From assembly GCA_030729785.1 (NCBI GenBank), contig JANQWS010000009.1:1-44169 (forward strand): a DNA stretch of 44,169 bases, written 5' to 3'. Source of the DNA: Algoriphagus sp. Its GTDB lineage: Bacteria; Bacteroidota; Bacteroidia; Cytophagales; Cyclobacteriaceae. Within the stretch, counting starts at the first letter, position 1, and each line of letters starts with the position of its first letter. Of the stretch, positions 34,944-44,109 are shown in pieces. The notes under the pieces are model-generated. The model made no database searches and was not told the DNA's origin. It saw nothing but the letters and a program-made list of their open reading frames with translations. A program made the position numbers and the translations under genes.

Positions 34944-35882
34944 ATGAACCCTACTCCCCAAGACCGCTCACTCCGAATCATTTACATGGGTACCCCCGAG
35001 TTTGCAGTGCCAGCCCTTGAAAAATTGGTTGCTGCAGGTTGGAATGTCATTGCAGTGATCACTGCCCCAGATAAACCCCAAGGTCGAGGACAAAAATTAG
35101 TGGGTTCACCCGTCAAAGAGGCTGCCGAAAGATTGGATATCCCTGTTCTGCAGCCCACCAACTTGAAGGATCCTGGATTTCAACAGGAATTGAAGGAATT
35201 GGCTGCTGACCTGCAAATTGTAGTCGCCTTCCGAATGCTGCCTGAGGCTGTTTGGAACATGCCTCCTTTGGGCACCTTCAATCTCCATGCTTCCCTTCTT
35301 CCCAACTTCCGCGGAGCAGCACCCATTAATTGGGCGCTGATTCAAGGAGAAAAAGTGACAGGGGTAACCACCTTCTTTCTACAACATGAAATTGATACCG
35401 GAAATATTCTTTTCCAGGAAAAAGTAACCATCCTCCCGGAGGACAACCTAGGAAGCCTCTACGAAAAATTGATGAACTTAGGCGCCAACCTGGTAGTACA
35501 AACAGTAGTTGCCATTGCCAACAAAGACATCCATCCGCTACCCCAAGACGAAGCATTGGCCATTCATTCTGCTCCAAAAATCTTCAAGGAAACAGGCAAG
35601 ATCGATTGGATTACTTCGGCTACATCCATCCATAACTTGATCAGGGGGCTTTCCCCCTATCCAGGTGCATGGACCGAGCTACAGGGTAAATCCTGTAAAA
35701 TATTTGCCTCCACCCACTTGGAAGGGAAGTTGTCTGGAAAGGCCCCAGGAGAATGGACCTCAGATTTCAAAACCTACCTGCATTTCCAATGTGGCCAAGG
35801 AATCTTGGTGGTCCAGGAACTGCAATTGGAAGGGAAAAAGCGCATGAAGGTGGATGAACTCCTCCGAGGATGGAAAGGTTAA
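34944..35882 (+). CDS. fmt: Methionyl-tRNA formyltransferase
   Basis: A 312-residue enzyme that formylates initiator Met-tRNA using 10-formyl-tetrahydrofolate. RIIYMGTPEFAVPALEKLV begins the catalytic domain, FNLHASLLPNFRGAAPINWALIQGE holds the catalytic His and the conserved Asn/Asp region, and the C-terminal OB-fold domain covers about residues 205-312. It follows the NamZ-like gene by 27 bp and is 145 bp before folA, so one-carbon metabolism genes are near each other. Confidence 0.96.
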   Translation: MNPTPQDRSLRIIYMGTPEFAVPALEKLVAAGWNVIAVITAPDKPQGRGQKLVGSPVKEAAERLDIPVLQPTNLKDPGFQQELKELAADLQIVVAFRMLPEAVWNMPPLGTFNLHASLLPNFRGAAPINWALIQGEKVTGVTTFFLQHEIDTGNILFQEKVTILPEDNLGSLYEKLMNLGANLVVQTVVAIANKDIHPLPQDEALAIHSAPKIFKETGKIDWITSATSIHNLIRGLSPYPGAWTELQGKSCKIFASTHLEGKLSGKAPGEWTSDFKTYLHFQCGQGILVVQELQLEGKKRMKVDELLRGWKG

Positions 35883-36026
35883 AGTTAGTGGCAATGACCA
35901 TTCAGCTTTTGGTAATCTCCAAAAGATACACCTGAAAAAACTCTAGTAAACTACTTGGCACATTTGGAAGTTTCCTCAACAAGAACTTCCATAAAGTAGG
36001 TAAATTGAACCTCAAAACCACGACTC

Positions 36027-36521
36027 GTGAAACTGATTCTACTCGTAGCAAAAGCAAAAAACCAAGTGATCGGAAAAGACAACCAGCTGGTCTGGAAGCT
36101 ATCCGCTGACCTCAAACGATTCAAAAACCTGACTACCGGCCATTACTTGCTCATGGGTCGCAAAACCTTTGAATCCTTGGGCAGGCCACTTCCCAACCGC
36201 ACCCATCTGATCATCACCCGTAACCCAGAATTCAAAGCTCCAGAAGGCCACTATGCCTTTCACTCAGTAGAAGATGCCCTTATTTTTTGCACGAAGCGTC
36301 AGCTGGAGAAATTATTTGTAATTGGTGGGGGTGAAATTTACAAGGAAGCCCTGCTCCTCTGCGATGTCCTGGAAATCACTGAAGTGGAAGCTAGCCCCGA
36401 GGGAGATACCTTTTTCCCAGATCTAGATACCGCCATTTGGAAAGAAAAAGAACGGGAAGAATTTGCTGCCGATGAAACCAACGAATACCCCTACGCTTTT
36501 GTCACCTACGAAAAACGCTAA
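36027..36521 (+). CDS. folA: Dihydrofolate reductase
   Basis: A 164-residue DHFR beginning at a GTG codon; no ATG is available that keeps the essential N-terminal strand (LILLVAKAKNQVIGKDNQLVWKL, in parts). The active-site acid is Asp in SADLKRFKNLT, and MGRKTFESLGRPLPNRTHLIITRN is the NADPH-binding block. The usual Leu-Pro-Trp is Leu-Val-Trp here. First gene of a tight three-gene run with an SDR (3 bp gap) and cinA (6 bp gap). Confidence 0.95.
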   Translation: MKLILLVAKAKNQVIGKDNQLVWKLSADLKRFKNLTTGHYLLMGRKTFESLGRPLPNRTHLIITRNPEFKAPEGHYAFHSVEDALIFCTKRQLEKLFVIGGGEIYKEALLLCDVLEITEVEASPEGDTFFPDLDTAIWKEKEREEFAADETNEYPYAFVTYEKR

Positions 36522-36524
36522 GCC

Positions 36525-37310
36525 ATGGCCAAACCTGTAATTTGGATTACTGGAGCCTCCTCAGGCATTGGTGAAGCCGCTGCCAAAAAATTTTCTAAGG
36601 AAGGCTATTCCCTCATTCTTTCCTCCCGCAATATGCAGGAACTCGAACGTGTAATGCAAGCCTGCATCTTTCCTGATGACTGCCGGATTCTGCCCCTGGA
36701 CCTGGCCGCATCGGCTGACTTTGCAGCGAAAGTGGCCATGGCAATTTCCTTTTTTGGAAAGGTGGATATCCTACTTCATAATGGAGGAATCAGCCAGCGG
36801 TCCCTCATCAAGGATACCCAACTGGAGGTGGATCGCAAGCTCATGGAAGTCAACTATTTTGGAACTGTCGCCTTGACCAAAGCCTTACTTCCACACTTTA
36901 TTGAAAGAAAGCAAGGGCAATTTGGTGTAGTTACCTCTCTGGTTGGGAAGTTTGGATCCCCCTACCGCTCCTCCTATGCAGGTGCCAAACATGCCTTGCA
37001 TGGCTTCTTTGACACGCTACGAGCCGAGCACCACCAAGATGGAATTTCGGTGACTTTGATCTGTCCGGGATTTATCCGCACACAAGTATCCATCAATGCG
37101 GTCACTGGGGATGGAAGCCCTTTAGGAGAAATGGACCAGGCCCAAGACCAAGGCATGTCCCCAGAGGCCTGCGCAGAAGGTATTTTCAAAGCCCTCCTCA
37201 AGAAAAAGGAAGAAGTGTACATTGGAGGCAAGGAAACCCTCGCCGTGTACCTCAAGCGCTTCCTTCCCGGCTTATTTTCCAAAATTCTTCGATCAGCAAA
37301 AGTTAGATAA
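36525..37310 (+). CDS. Short-chain dehydrogenase/reductase
   Basis: A 261-residue classical SDR: WITGASSGIGEAAAK cofactor motif, HNGGIS in place of NNAG, catalytic Ser-Tyr-Lys in SSYAGAKHALHGF and LICPGFIRTQVS. The layout matches the DHRS7-like group. Substrate not known. It sits between folA and cinA with only a few bases on either side, so it is co-transcribed with them. Confidence 0.9.
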   Translation: MAKPVIWITGASSGIGEAAAKKFSKEGYSLILSSRNMQELERVMQACIFPDDCRILPLDLAASADFAAKVAMAISFFGKVDILLHNGGISQRSLIKDTQLEVDRKLMEVNYFGTVALTKALLPHFIERKQGQFGVVTSLVGKFGSPYRSSYAGAKHALHGFFDTLRAEHHQDGISVTLICPGFIRTQVSINAVTGDGSPLGEMDQAQDQGMSPEACAEGIFKALLKKKEEVYIGGKETLAVYLKRFLPGLFSKILRSAKVR

Positions 37311-37316
37311 TCCCAG

Positions 37317-38573
37317 ATGCAAGCAGTAACAGCAGAAATTATTGCCATTGGAGACGAACTCCTTTATGGCCAAATCATGGATACCAATTCCCATTGGATC
37401 AGCCAGGAATTGGATGCAGTGGGTGTACGAGTAGTACGAAAAACCACCGTAGGAGACAATCGTACCGATATTCTTACCGCCTTCGAAGAAGCTTCCAAGC
37501 GAGCCAATGTCATTCTCATCACTGGAGGCCTGGGACCCACCCAAGACGACCTCACCAAGCCCCTACTTGCCGAATACTTCGGCTGTGACATCGTCGAAGT
37601 ACCTGAAGCAGTTGCCGCCGTGTCGGCTTATTTCACCCGCCGTGGTCGAGAGATGACACAACTCAATATCCTCCAAGGTCACCTGCCTACTTGCTGTACG
37701 TATGTGCCCAATGAGGTCGGTACGGCTCCCGGCATGTGGTTTGAGCAGAAAGGATGCTACTGGATGTCTATGCCGGGTGTGCCGCATGAGATGAAAAAGC
37801 TGGTCAAGGACTTTGTGTTGCCCAAACTTTCCCAGGTGTTTGACCTTCCAGTGATCTACCACAAACTCATCAAAACAGCGGGCATTGGCGAATCCTGGCT
37901 CGCTGATTTGATCAAAGATTGGGAAAATGCCCTTCCAAGCCACATTCGACTCGCCTACCTCCCTTCCTTAGGCCATGTCAAACTTCGACTCACGGCTTTT
38001 GGTGAGGACAAGAAGGTACTTGCTGCTGAGGTGGACCAACAAATCCAAAATATCCTTCCAACAATACGCAGTTATGTTTATGGCTACAACGGAGAAACCT
38101 TGGAAACAGCGATTGGGAAACTTTTGAAGAACGCAGGGAAAACTTTAGCTTTAGCTGAAAGTTGCTCCGGTGGTTATATTTCACACCTGATTACCGCTGT
38201 ACCTGGTTGTTCACAGTACTACCAAGGCGCTGTAGTTCCTTACCACAATGCCTTGAAGGAACAGCTACTTGGTGTGAGTTCGGCTACCTTGGCCCAGCAG
38301 GGTGCAGTTAGTGAAGCAACCGTTCAAGAGATGGCCTTAGGAGTCAAAAAGTTGTTTGGAGTAGATTATGGTTTGGCAAGTTCGGGTATCGCTGGACCAG
38401 ACGGAGGTAGCCCAGACAAGCCAGTAGGTACTGTATGGATAGCTTGTGCAGGTCCTGACTTTGTGGAAGCCAAACTTTTGCAACTTACCCAGGACCGGAT
38501 GATCAACATTCAATTGACTGGGGTAGCGGTGTTAAATTTGCTTCGAATTTGTATTTCGAAGCACGACAAATAA
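37317..38573 (+). CDS. cinA: CinA family protein (NMN deamidase / damage-inducible)
   Basis: A 418-residue two-domain protein. The N-terminal molybdopterin-binding-like domain (about residues 4-170) has EIIAIGDELLYGQIMDTNS and ITGGLGPTQDDLTKPLLA. The C-terminal CinA domain (about residues 255-415) has LAESCSGGYISHLITAVPG, YHNALKEQLLGV and ASSGIAGPDGGSPDKPVGTVW and in related proteins deamidates nicotinamide mononucleotide to nicotinate mononucleotide. That would join the NAD salvage genes pncA/pncB found 33 kb away. Last gene of the folA-SDR-cinA run. Confidence 0.95.
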   Translation: MQAVTAEIIAIGDELLYGQIMDTNSHWISQELDAVGVRVVRKTTVGDNRTDILTAFEEASKRANVILITGGLGPTQDDLTKPLLAEYFGCDIVEVPEAVAAVSAYFTRRGREMTQLNILQGHLPTCCTYVPNEVGTAPGMWFEQKGCYWMSMPGVPHEMKKLVKDFVLPKLSQVFDLPVIYHKLIKTAGIGESWLADLIKDWENALPSHIRLAYLPSLGHVKLRLTAFGEDKKVLAAEVDQQIQNILPTIRSYVYGYNGETLETAIGKLLKNAGKTLALAESCSGGYISHLITAVPGCSQYYQGAVVPYHNALKEQLLGVSSATLAQQGAVSEATVQEMALGVKKLFGVDYGLASSGIAGPDGGSPDKPVGTVWIACAGPDFVEAKLLQLTQDRMINIQLTGVAVLNLLRICISKHDK

Positions 38574-38660
38574 AATTTTACCAAAAGGACTTGGGTAGCA
38601 GTTCAATAAAATTTAATTTTAAAACTTGAAAATAAACCCAATTAAATTACTTAAAGTATC

Positions 38661-39956
38661 ATGGCAAGTGTAGAAATGCTCATGCCCAAGATGGGCGAAA
38701 GTATCATTGAAGGCACCATCCTTACTTGGCTCAAGAAGGAAGGCGATTCCATTGAGGCAGATGAATCGGTACTAGAAGTAGCCACCGACAAGGTGGATAC
38801 TGAGGTTCCGGCTACGCATGGGGGCATTTTAACAAAGATTTTAGCCAAGGAAGGTGAGGTAGTAGCTGTAGGTTCGGCCATAGCAATCATTGAAACCAAT
38901 GCTGTTGTTACTAAAGAAGCGCCAGCAAGCCCGGTTAGCCCTAAAGAGGAGGTCGTACAGGCTGCTCCAGCACTAACGGCAAGCCTAGTTAAAGCAGTCG
39001 AACCTGAAGCAGTATCCCAATCCGATGGACGATTCTACTCTCCTTTGGTCAAAAGCATTGCCAAAGAGGAAGGGATTTCTGCGGACGAACTTTCACGCAT
39101 ACCGGGTTCGGGAGCAGAAGGTCGGGTTACCAAACAAGACGTGATGGACTACTTAGCCACTCGAAGCAACGGAAGTTTCAAAAATACCGGAGCAAGAAAA
39201 GCTCCTCCTTCCATCTCCCAGCCCAAGTCGATTCCAAGTATTACTGGTGGCGACGAATTGATAGAAATGGACCGCATGCGAAAAATGATCGCCAGCCGCA
39301 TGGTGGAGTCCAAGCGAATTTCAGCCCATGTCACTTCCTTTGTGGAGGCAGACATGACCAATATTGTGCTTTGGAGAGAAAAAAATAAAGAAGCATACCG
39401 AGCAAAATATGGGGAAGGGATCACCTTTACTCCTTTCTTTATTGATGCGGTGGCCAAAGCTATTCGTGATTTTCCAATGATCAACATTTCCGTGGAGGGC
39501 GATCATATTTTAAAGAAAAAGGATATCAACATTGGCATGGCAGTGGCATTGCCTTCTGGCAACCTGATTGTACCAGTGATTAAAAATGCCGATCAACTCA
39601 ATATTGTAGGGATTTCCAAAAAGGTAAACAATCTTGCCAATCGCGCCCGCAACAACAAGTTGACCGCCGATGATGTAACCGGGGGCACCTATACCGTGTC
39701 CAATGTGGGGTCTTTTGGAAACATCATGGGTACGCCCATCATTCCGCAACCTCAAGTTGCCATCCTGGCGATTGGAGCCATTGTCAAAAAACCAGCAGTA
39801 GTGGAAACGCCTACCGGAGATGTGATTGCAATCCGACACAAAATGTTCCTCTCCCATACCTACGACCATCGCGTGGTGGATGGCTCTCTTGGAGGCATGT
39901 TTGTCCGAAAAGTCGCCGATTACTTGGAAGAATTTGATTTGGAGACAGCTTTGTAA
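38661..39956 (+). CDS. Dihydrolipoamide acyltransferase (E2) of a 2-oxoacid dehydrogenase complex
   Basis: A 431-residue E2 with one lipoyl domain (residues 3-75, lipoylated Lys44 in EVATDKVDTEVPA), an Ala/Pro-rich linker, a peripheral-subunit-binding domain near residues 118-155 (SPLVKSIAKEEGISADELSRIPGSG, in parts) and the catalytic domain from about residue 195, with the active-site histidine in YDHRVVDGSLGGMF. It acts as the core of a branched-chain or pyruvate-type complex. No E1 or E3 is adjacent. Substrate specificity cannot be assigned; a branched-chain (BkdB-like) role is plausible. Confidence 0.92.
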   Translation: MASVEMLMPKMGESIIEGTILTWLKKEGDSIEADESVLEVATDKVDTEVPATHGGILTKILAKEGEVVAVGSAIAIIETNAVVTKEAPASPVSPKEEVVQAAPALTASLVKAVEPEAVSQSDGRFYSPLVKSIAKEEGISADELSRIPGSGAEGRVTKQDVMDYLATRSNGSFKNTGARKAPPSISQPKSIPSITGGDELIEMDRMRKMIASRMVESKRISAHVTSFVEADMTNIVLWREKNKEAYRAKYGEGITFTPFFIDAVAKAIRDFPMINISVEGDHILKKKDINIGMAVALPSGNLIVPVIKNADQLNIVGISKKVNNLANRARNNKLTADDVTGGTYTVSNVGSFGNIMGTPIIPQPQVAILAIGAIVKKPAVVETPTGDVIAIRHKMFLSHTYDHRVVDGSLGGMFVRKVADYLEEFDLETAL

Positions 39957-39967
39957 ATTGAGTAGAA

Positions 39968-39995
39968 ACAAGAGCCGAGATACAAGAGACAAGAC
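39968..39995. repeat. ACAAGAn heptad repeat
   Basis: Four 7-bp units follow each other: ACAAGAG, CCGAGAT, ACAAGAG, ACAAGAC. This is the same period as in the GTAC, TTCGAA and GTCGAC arrays but another core. It begins 11 bp after the E2 stop codon. Confidence 0.6.
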
Positions 39996-40080
39996 TTTAT
40001 TCATGATGATACGAGATTCAAATGATTTTCGAATTTCCACATCAATATGCTACACTTAACCTTCAGCGTTCACTAGTAGC

Positions 40081-40124
40081 AAAAATTCCCCCAAGACGTG
40101 ATTCCAGTTCTTGGGGGATTTTTC
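40081..40124. terminator. Bidirectional terminator between E2 and the sensor kinase
   Basis: A 10-bp stem (40087-40096 with 40109-40118) with five G-C pairs, flanked by A residues on the left and T residues on the right. It can stop the plus-strand E2 transcript and the minus-strand kinase transcript. Confidence 0.85.
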
Positions 40125-40186
40125 GTTTGTGATTTACCGCTTTTACCACATCAAAAAAGAAAAGCTGAAGTTCAATTCAATCGGCT

Positions 40187-40214
40187 GTCGACCGTGGACT
40201 GTGAACTGTTAGCA
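40187..40214. repeat. GTcgACn heptad repeat
   Basis: Units GTCGACC, GTGGACT, GTGAACT and GTTAGCA at an exact 7-bp period, ending 3 bp before the kinase stop codon. The right edge (GTTAGCAATCTTACC) looks like a decayed form of GTTGACAATTATCCG in the element at 31621-31635. Confidence 0.65.
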
Positions 40215-40217
40215 ATC

Positions 40218-43067
40218 TTACCTTACCTGAACCTTCAACTTCCGATAATACTGCTCCAATTTGCTTGCAAGTACCGCCAAACGAAGGGGTTTGGTTAGGT
40301 AATCATCCATCCCCACAGCCAGTGCTTGATTCTGATCGTCTTCAAAGGCATTGGCCGATAGGCCTATGAGAACCAGCTGATTTCCTTGAGCCATTTTTCG
40401 AATCTCCTGAGTTGCCTCCAATCCATTCATGACCGGCATTTGCACATCCATAAACACCAAATCGAAATCTTGGACACTTACTTTTTCTACGGCTTCCTTT
40501 CCATTTTTCGCCACTTCATATCCGTAACCCAGTTGCTTAAACATCAGCCCCATCAACTGCAGATTGAGGTCATTGTCCTCTGCAATTAAGATGCGAAGTG
40601 GAAAAGTATTGCCCAATTCTTCCGTCAACAGCTGTGGAAAATCGTCTTTGACAACTTTTGCCAAGGGTTCTTGTTTCATTTTGGCCAATACAGAAAACTG
40701 GAAGGTAGCACCCTGCCCTGGCTCGCTCCTGATTTCCAATTCTCCCCCAAGGAGCTCAATCATCTTTTTGGCAATAGCTAATCCCAATCCTGTCCCTTGG
40801 TAGGCCCTTGTGGCAGAGCTCTCTACTTGAAAGAATGGTTGTGCAAGGCGCTGAAGATGTTCCTTTGAAATGCCAATGCCCGTGTCTTTTACAGTATATT
40901 GAAGCATCAACAAGCCCTCCATAATTTCCTCTTGAACAAGCGAAACCTTTACCTCCCCTCCATCGGGAGTAAACTTGAGCGCGTTGCCAATCAGGTTGAG
41001 TAAAATCTGGTTGATCTTATCCCGATCTGCTTCCACAACGAGTGTGGAACCAAGTTTTTCCTCAAGTAAGAAAGAAATCTCTTTCTTTTGGGCGATTCCA
41101 CCCAGAATTTCCAACTGAGCCTTGACTTCTTCTACGGGTGAAAAGTCCACCACATGGATATCTACCTTCCCTGCTTCAATCTTGGAGTAGTCCAAGATAT
41201 CACGAATGATGGTCAACAGGGAACTACCCGAATTTTTGATGATTTCTAAGTACTGATTTTGAATTTGATCCAATTCCGTACTTTCCAAAAGGTCAATCAT
41301 TCCAAGTAGCCCATTGAGAGGAGTACGAATCTCATGACTCATGTTGGCCAGAAACTCTGACTTGGACTTATTTGCTTGATCGGCGGCATGCATGGCATCC
41401 AACAAGCCTTTTTCCCAGATTTTTTGACTAGTGACGTCCTTTGAAATGGAAATCATCTGCTGGGCATCCAAGGGAAAGAAGCGCATCTCGTAATGGATCT
41501 GATCCTGGGAATTTGGCTGCGTCCAATTCACATTCACCGTATGAATAGTACCTGTACGCCTTGCTTCTTGAAATGCAGCAGTAACCTCAGCTGCTTGCGC
41601 TTTAGGAACAAACTTCTCGATCTTCTTACCTACTCTAGCTTGCGTGAGATCCAGGTAATTTCCTCGGGGCTGCACATGAAATTCGAGTACCTCGCCCCGA
41701 TTGTCGTAAATAAATATATCATCGGGTAGGTTTTTGAGTACTGCACGCAATTGGTCTTCGCTTTGGATAATTTTCAATTTGGCCGCATGCTGCGCAGAAA
41801 TATCAGTACATATACCCAAGCCTCCGGCAAACCGACCTTGTTCATCGTAAGTGATCTTTTCAAATATCCGAAGCCGAATTTGACGTCCATCTCCACGTAG
41901 GATATCAAATTCCATATCCACAAACTCTTTCTTATCCAAATAAGCCTCCTTAATAGACTCTTTCACCATTTTAACTATTGGGTGGGTAGACCCATCGTTA
42001 AAAGCAAAGTTGAAATCTGACTTCGAGTACCCCAAAATATCCTCCACCTCATTACTCGTTCGCAAAATTTGACCTCGGTAATCGTGAAAAAATACAAAAC
42101 CTCTCAATTCCTTGAGTAGCATATTTTGTTGCTCAAACAATTCACTGACCTCCCGGTAACTTTCTTCCTGATTTTTGGAATAGTCAAGTTGGTTTTTCAC
42201 CGAAAAGACGAAAAAAGAGAGAATCACCACCAGGATGATAATCATGCCTACAAACAATAAAAAATAAGTTCGGTAAATCCCTGAACGTAAGTCATCAATT
42301 GGGATGAGAAGGATCAATCCAGAAGGATTCACCAAGTCCCCAAATGAAAAAGGGTACTGGGCCAGTACTCCATTAACCAGAACCCCTTCCTGTTCCCAGC
42401 TCACAGGGTACATCCCTTTGACCCCCTGGTACATATCCTTCTTTACTCCCTCAAATTCATTTACGGACACAGTTTTGAGGTGCGGCAAACTGGTTGACCC
42501 AATATCTAGGAGCTCTCCTCCCAAGTAAAGAAAACTCCCTCCACCAGGAGTTTGGTAAAAATTTTCCAAGTAATCTTGAGCAAATCGTGGCAACGTAAGT
42601 GAAAACAAAAGCTGGTGCCCTTTTTTTCCTTGCAAAAAAAGTTGGTGACGCAGAGAATCACTCGGAAATAGTGGTAGCGTTCGTTGCAGAAAATCATTTC
42701 GTTCAGTGTACACGTAACTTGTGATAATTCCAGAGGGATTTGCTACCCATAAGGTATCTACCAACCGAGGAAAGGCAGTGAGTATTTTTCGAGCCAATTT
42801 ACCCTCTTCCGCTCCTCGTCCTGCACTAACAAGTTCCTCCATCTCACCCAAAAAGACCCTTGATTCTTCTTCAAATCGATCCAATTCATTTTCCAAACCC
42901 CTACCCGCCAAGTCAGTTTGCTGGCTTAAAAAATCTTTTCGACCATCCAACTGTGTGGTGTAAATTGCCCAAAAAAAGCGAACACCCACCACTGCTACAA
43001 GTAGGATAAGTACGCCTCCAAGGACAAGGGAAAATCGAAAGTTTGTATTTGCTAAAACCTTCTTCAT
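40218..43067 (-). CDS. Hybrid sensor histidine kinase with periplasmic, PAS and receiver domains
   Basis: 949 residues from the ATG at 43067 (the frame extends 12 codons further, but that part overlaps the upstream gene). Order: TM1 about residues 12-34, a periplasmic Cache-like sensor region to about 262, TM2 about 267-290, two PAS domains (about 320-430 and 445-560), HisKA with phospho-accepting His578 in ANMSHEIRTPLNGLLGM, HATPase with NLIGNALKFT and GTGLGLAIAKKM, and a C-terminal receiver with Asp874 in LVFMDVQMPVMNG. No HPt or output domain is present, so the next partner is elsewhere. Its start lies 2 bp after the stop of the Cache lipoprotein gene, so the two are probably one sensing unit. 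Confidence 0.93.
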   Translation of the reverse strand: MKKVLANTNFRFSLVLGGVLILLVAVVGVRFFWAIYTTQLDGRKDFLSQQTDLAGRGLENELDRFEEESRVFLGEMEELVSAGRGAEEGKLARKILTAFPRLVDTLWVANPSGIITSYVYTERNDFLQRTLPLFPSDSLRHQLFLQGKKGHQLLFSLTLPRFAQDYLENFYQTPGGGSFLYLGGELLDIGSTSLPHLKTVSVNEFEGVKKDMYQGVKGMYPVSWEQEGVLVNGVLAQYPFSFGDLVNPSGLILLIPIDDLRSGIYRTYFLLFVGMIIILVVILSFFVFSVKNQLDYSKNQEESYREVSELFEQQNMLLKELRGFVFFHDYRGQILRTSNEVEDILGYSKSDFNFAFNDGSTHPIVKMVKESIKEAYLDKKEFVDMEFDILRGDGRQIRLRIFEKITYDEQGRFAGGLGICTDISAQHAAKLKIIQSEDQLRAVLKNLPDDIFIYDNRGEVLEFHVQPRGNYLDLTQARVGKKIEKFVPKAQAAEVTAAFQEARRTGTIHTVNVNWTQPNSQDQIHYEMRFFPLDAQQMISISKDVTSQKIWEKGLLDAMHAADQANKSKSEFLANMSHEIRTPLNGLLGMIDLLESTELDQIQNQYLEIIKNSGSSLLTIIRDILDYSKIEAGKVDIHVVDFSPVEEVKAQLEILGGIAQKKEISFLLEEKLGSTLVVEADRDKINQILLNLIGNALKFTPDGGEVKVSLVQEEIMEGLLMLQYTVKDTGIGISKEHLQRLAQPFFQVESSATRAYQGTGLGLAIAKKMIELLGGELEIRSEPGQGATFQFSVLAKMKQEPLAKVVKDDFPQLLTEELGNTFPLRILIAEDNDLNLQLMGLMFKQLGYGYEVAKNGKEAVEKVSVQDFDLVFMDVQMPVMNGLEATQEIRKMAQGNQLVLIGLSANAFEDDQNQALAVGMDDYLTKPLRLAVLASKLEQYYRKLKVQVR

Positions 43068-43069
43068 AC

Positions 43070-44080
43070 TCAATTGGGCAAGAGCACTTCCAATAAATAC
43101 CAATCAATATGAGAAAATGTATGTCCGAGTACCCGGTCCATACGAGCATCATCAATAAAATCAAAGTACACTTGCTTTTCGGACAATATGGCCTGAGCCA
43201 TTTGCCTGACCTCTCTATTTTTACTCCTGGAAAGATTAAAATCCGCTACTCGAAAGTTATCTTCTTGGATAGATTCTCGGTAAACATGGTTTTTGAGTAG
43301 GGGCATCCCCAGCAATTCAATCGCCTCCGATTTTCCTCCTATGATATCACCCTTTCCATTGACTAACACAAAATAGCCCTCCACTGAATTGAGGTAACTT
43401 TCAATGGCATCTGCAATGGTCAAATCCACCCCGAGCACTGCAGCGAGCTCCTCGCCATCGTACACCGGATGTACCAAAGAGAAAATCCATCCCTTTCCCG
43501 CTGGATCTACATAAGGATCCGGAATCCATACGGTCTTTTTGGTGGGATTATGTGCCAAGTCGGCTTCGTAGTAAAAATTAAATTCGCGTACGTCCAAGCT
43601 AGGATCCACGATGTTTTTGGCATCAAAGGCTGGATAAATACGGCTGACGAGGAGTGCCGAATTGGAATAAATCTGAACAACTCGTGGATGTCTTTTCAAA
43701 AAGCTAGCAAAGACGCTATCCATGGAATTGGTCAAGGAAATATAAGTTAGCGCTTGCTCCTTATCTGGACTTTTATCAAGTAAAACGAGTGTACTCAGAG
43801 AAGGATTTTCTCCAGGCTGATTGGTAGAAAAAGCCCCGTCTAGGGTGTAGGTGAATTCCGTAGCAACTGTAAGTAGGGAGTCTCGATGCTGGAGTAGGCG
43901 CTCGTTGTACCCAGCGATTTGCTCTAATTCCATACCGAGAACCTGGATCTCTGATTCTATTTGGGTGACTAAATTCGATAATTTGGCAAAATCACCCTCC
44001 TCTGGCCTAAGAACGGTAGGTTGACAGGAAAGGAAAACCAAAGCAAAAAATAGGATGATTATTGAGGAAAAAAATTTCAT
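43070..44080 (-). CDS. Cache-domain lipoprotein, probable sensor partner
   Basis: A 336-residue lipoprotein: lipobox FLSC gives lipidation at Cys19, followed by an alpha-helical stretch (about residues 28-85) and a Cache/PDC-type sensor fold (WIPDPYVDPAGKGWIFSLVHPVYD and LAAVLGVDLTIADAI are its hallmarks). There is no transmembrane helix or kinase of its own. It immediately precedes the hybrid kinase gene, so it may hand a ligand signal to the kinase in the periplasm. A stand-alone Cache lipoprotein coupled to a kinase that has its own sensor region is unusual. Ligand unknown; an N-terminal signal and coding density look normal. Confidence 0.82.
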   Translation of the reverse strand: MKFFSSIIILFFALVFLSCQPTVLRPEEGDFAKLSNLVTQIESEIQVLGMELEQIAGYNERLLQHRDSLLTVATEFTYTLDGAFSTNQPGENPSLSTLVLLDKSPDKEQALTYISLTNSMDSVFASFLKRHPRVVQIYSNSALLVSRIYPAFDAKNIVDPSLDVREFNFYYEADLAHNPTKKTVWIPDPYVDPAGKGWIFSLVHPVYDGEELAAVLGVDLTIADAIESYLNSVEGYFVLVNGKGDIIGGKSEAIELLGMPLLKNHVYRESIQEDNFRVADFNLSRSKNREVRQMAQAILSEKQVYFDFIDDARMDRVLGHTFSHIDWYLLEVLLPN

Positions 44081-44109
44081 AGGTAGTGGTGTTTATAAAA
44101 ATGAAGTAT

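Noticed and set aside
39510..40040. A 176-codon minus-strand frame spanning the end of the E2 gene
   Set aside because: Most of it is antisense to the E2 catalytic domain, and the rest crosses a heptad repeat; no family resemblance.
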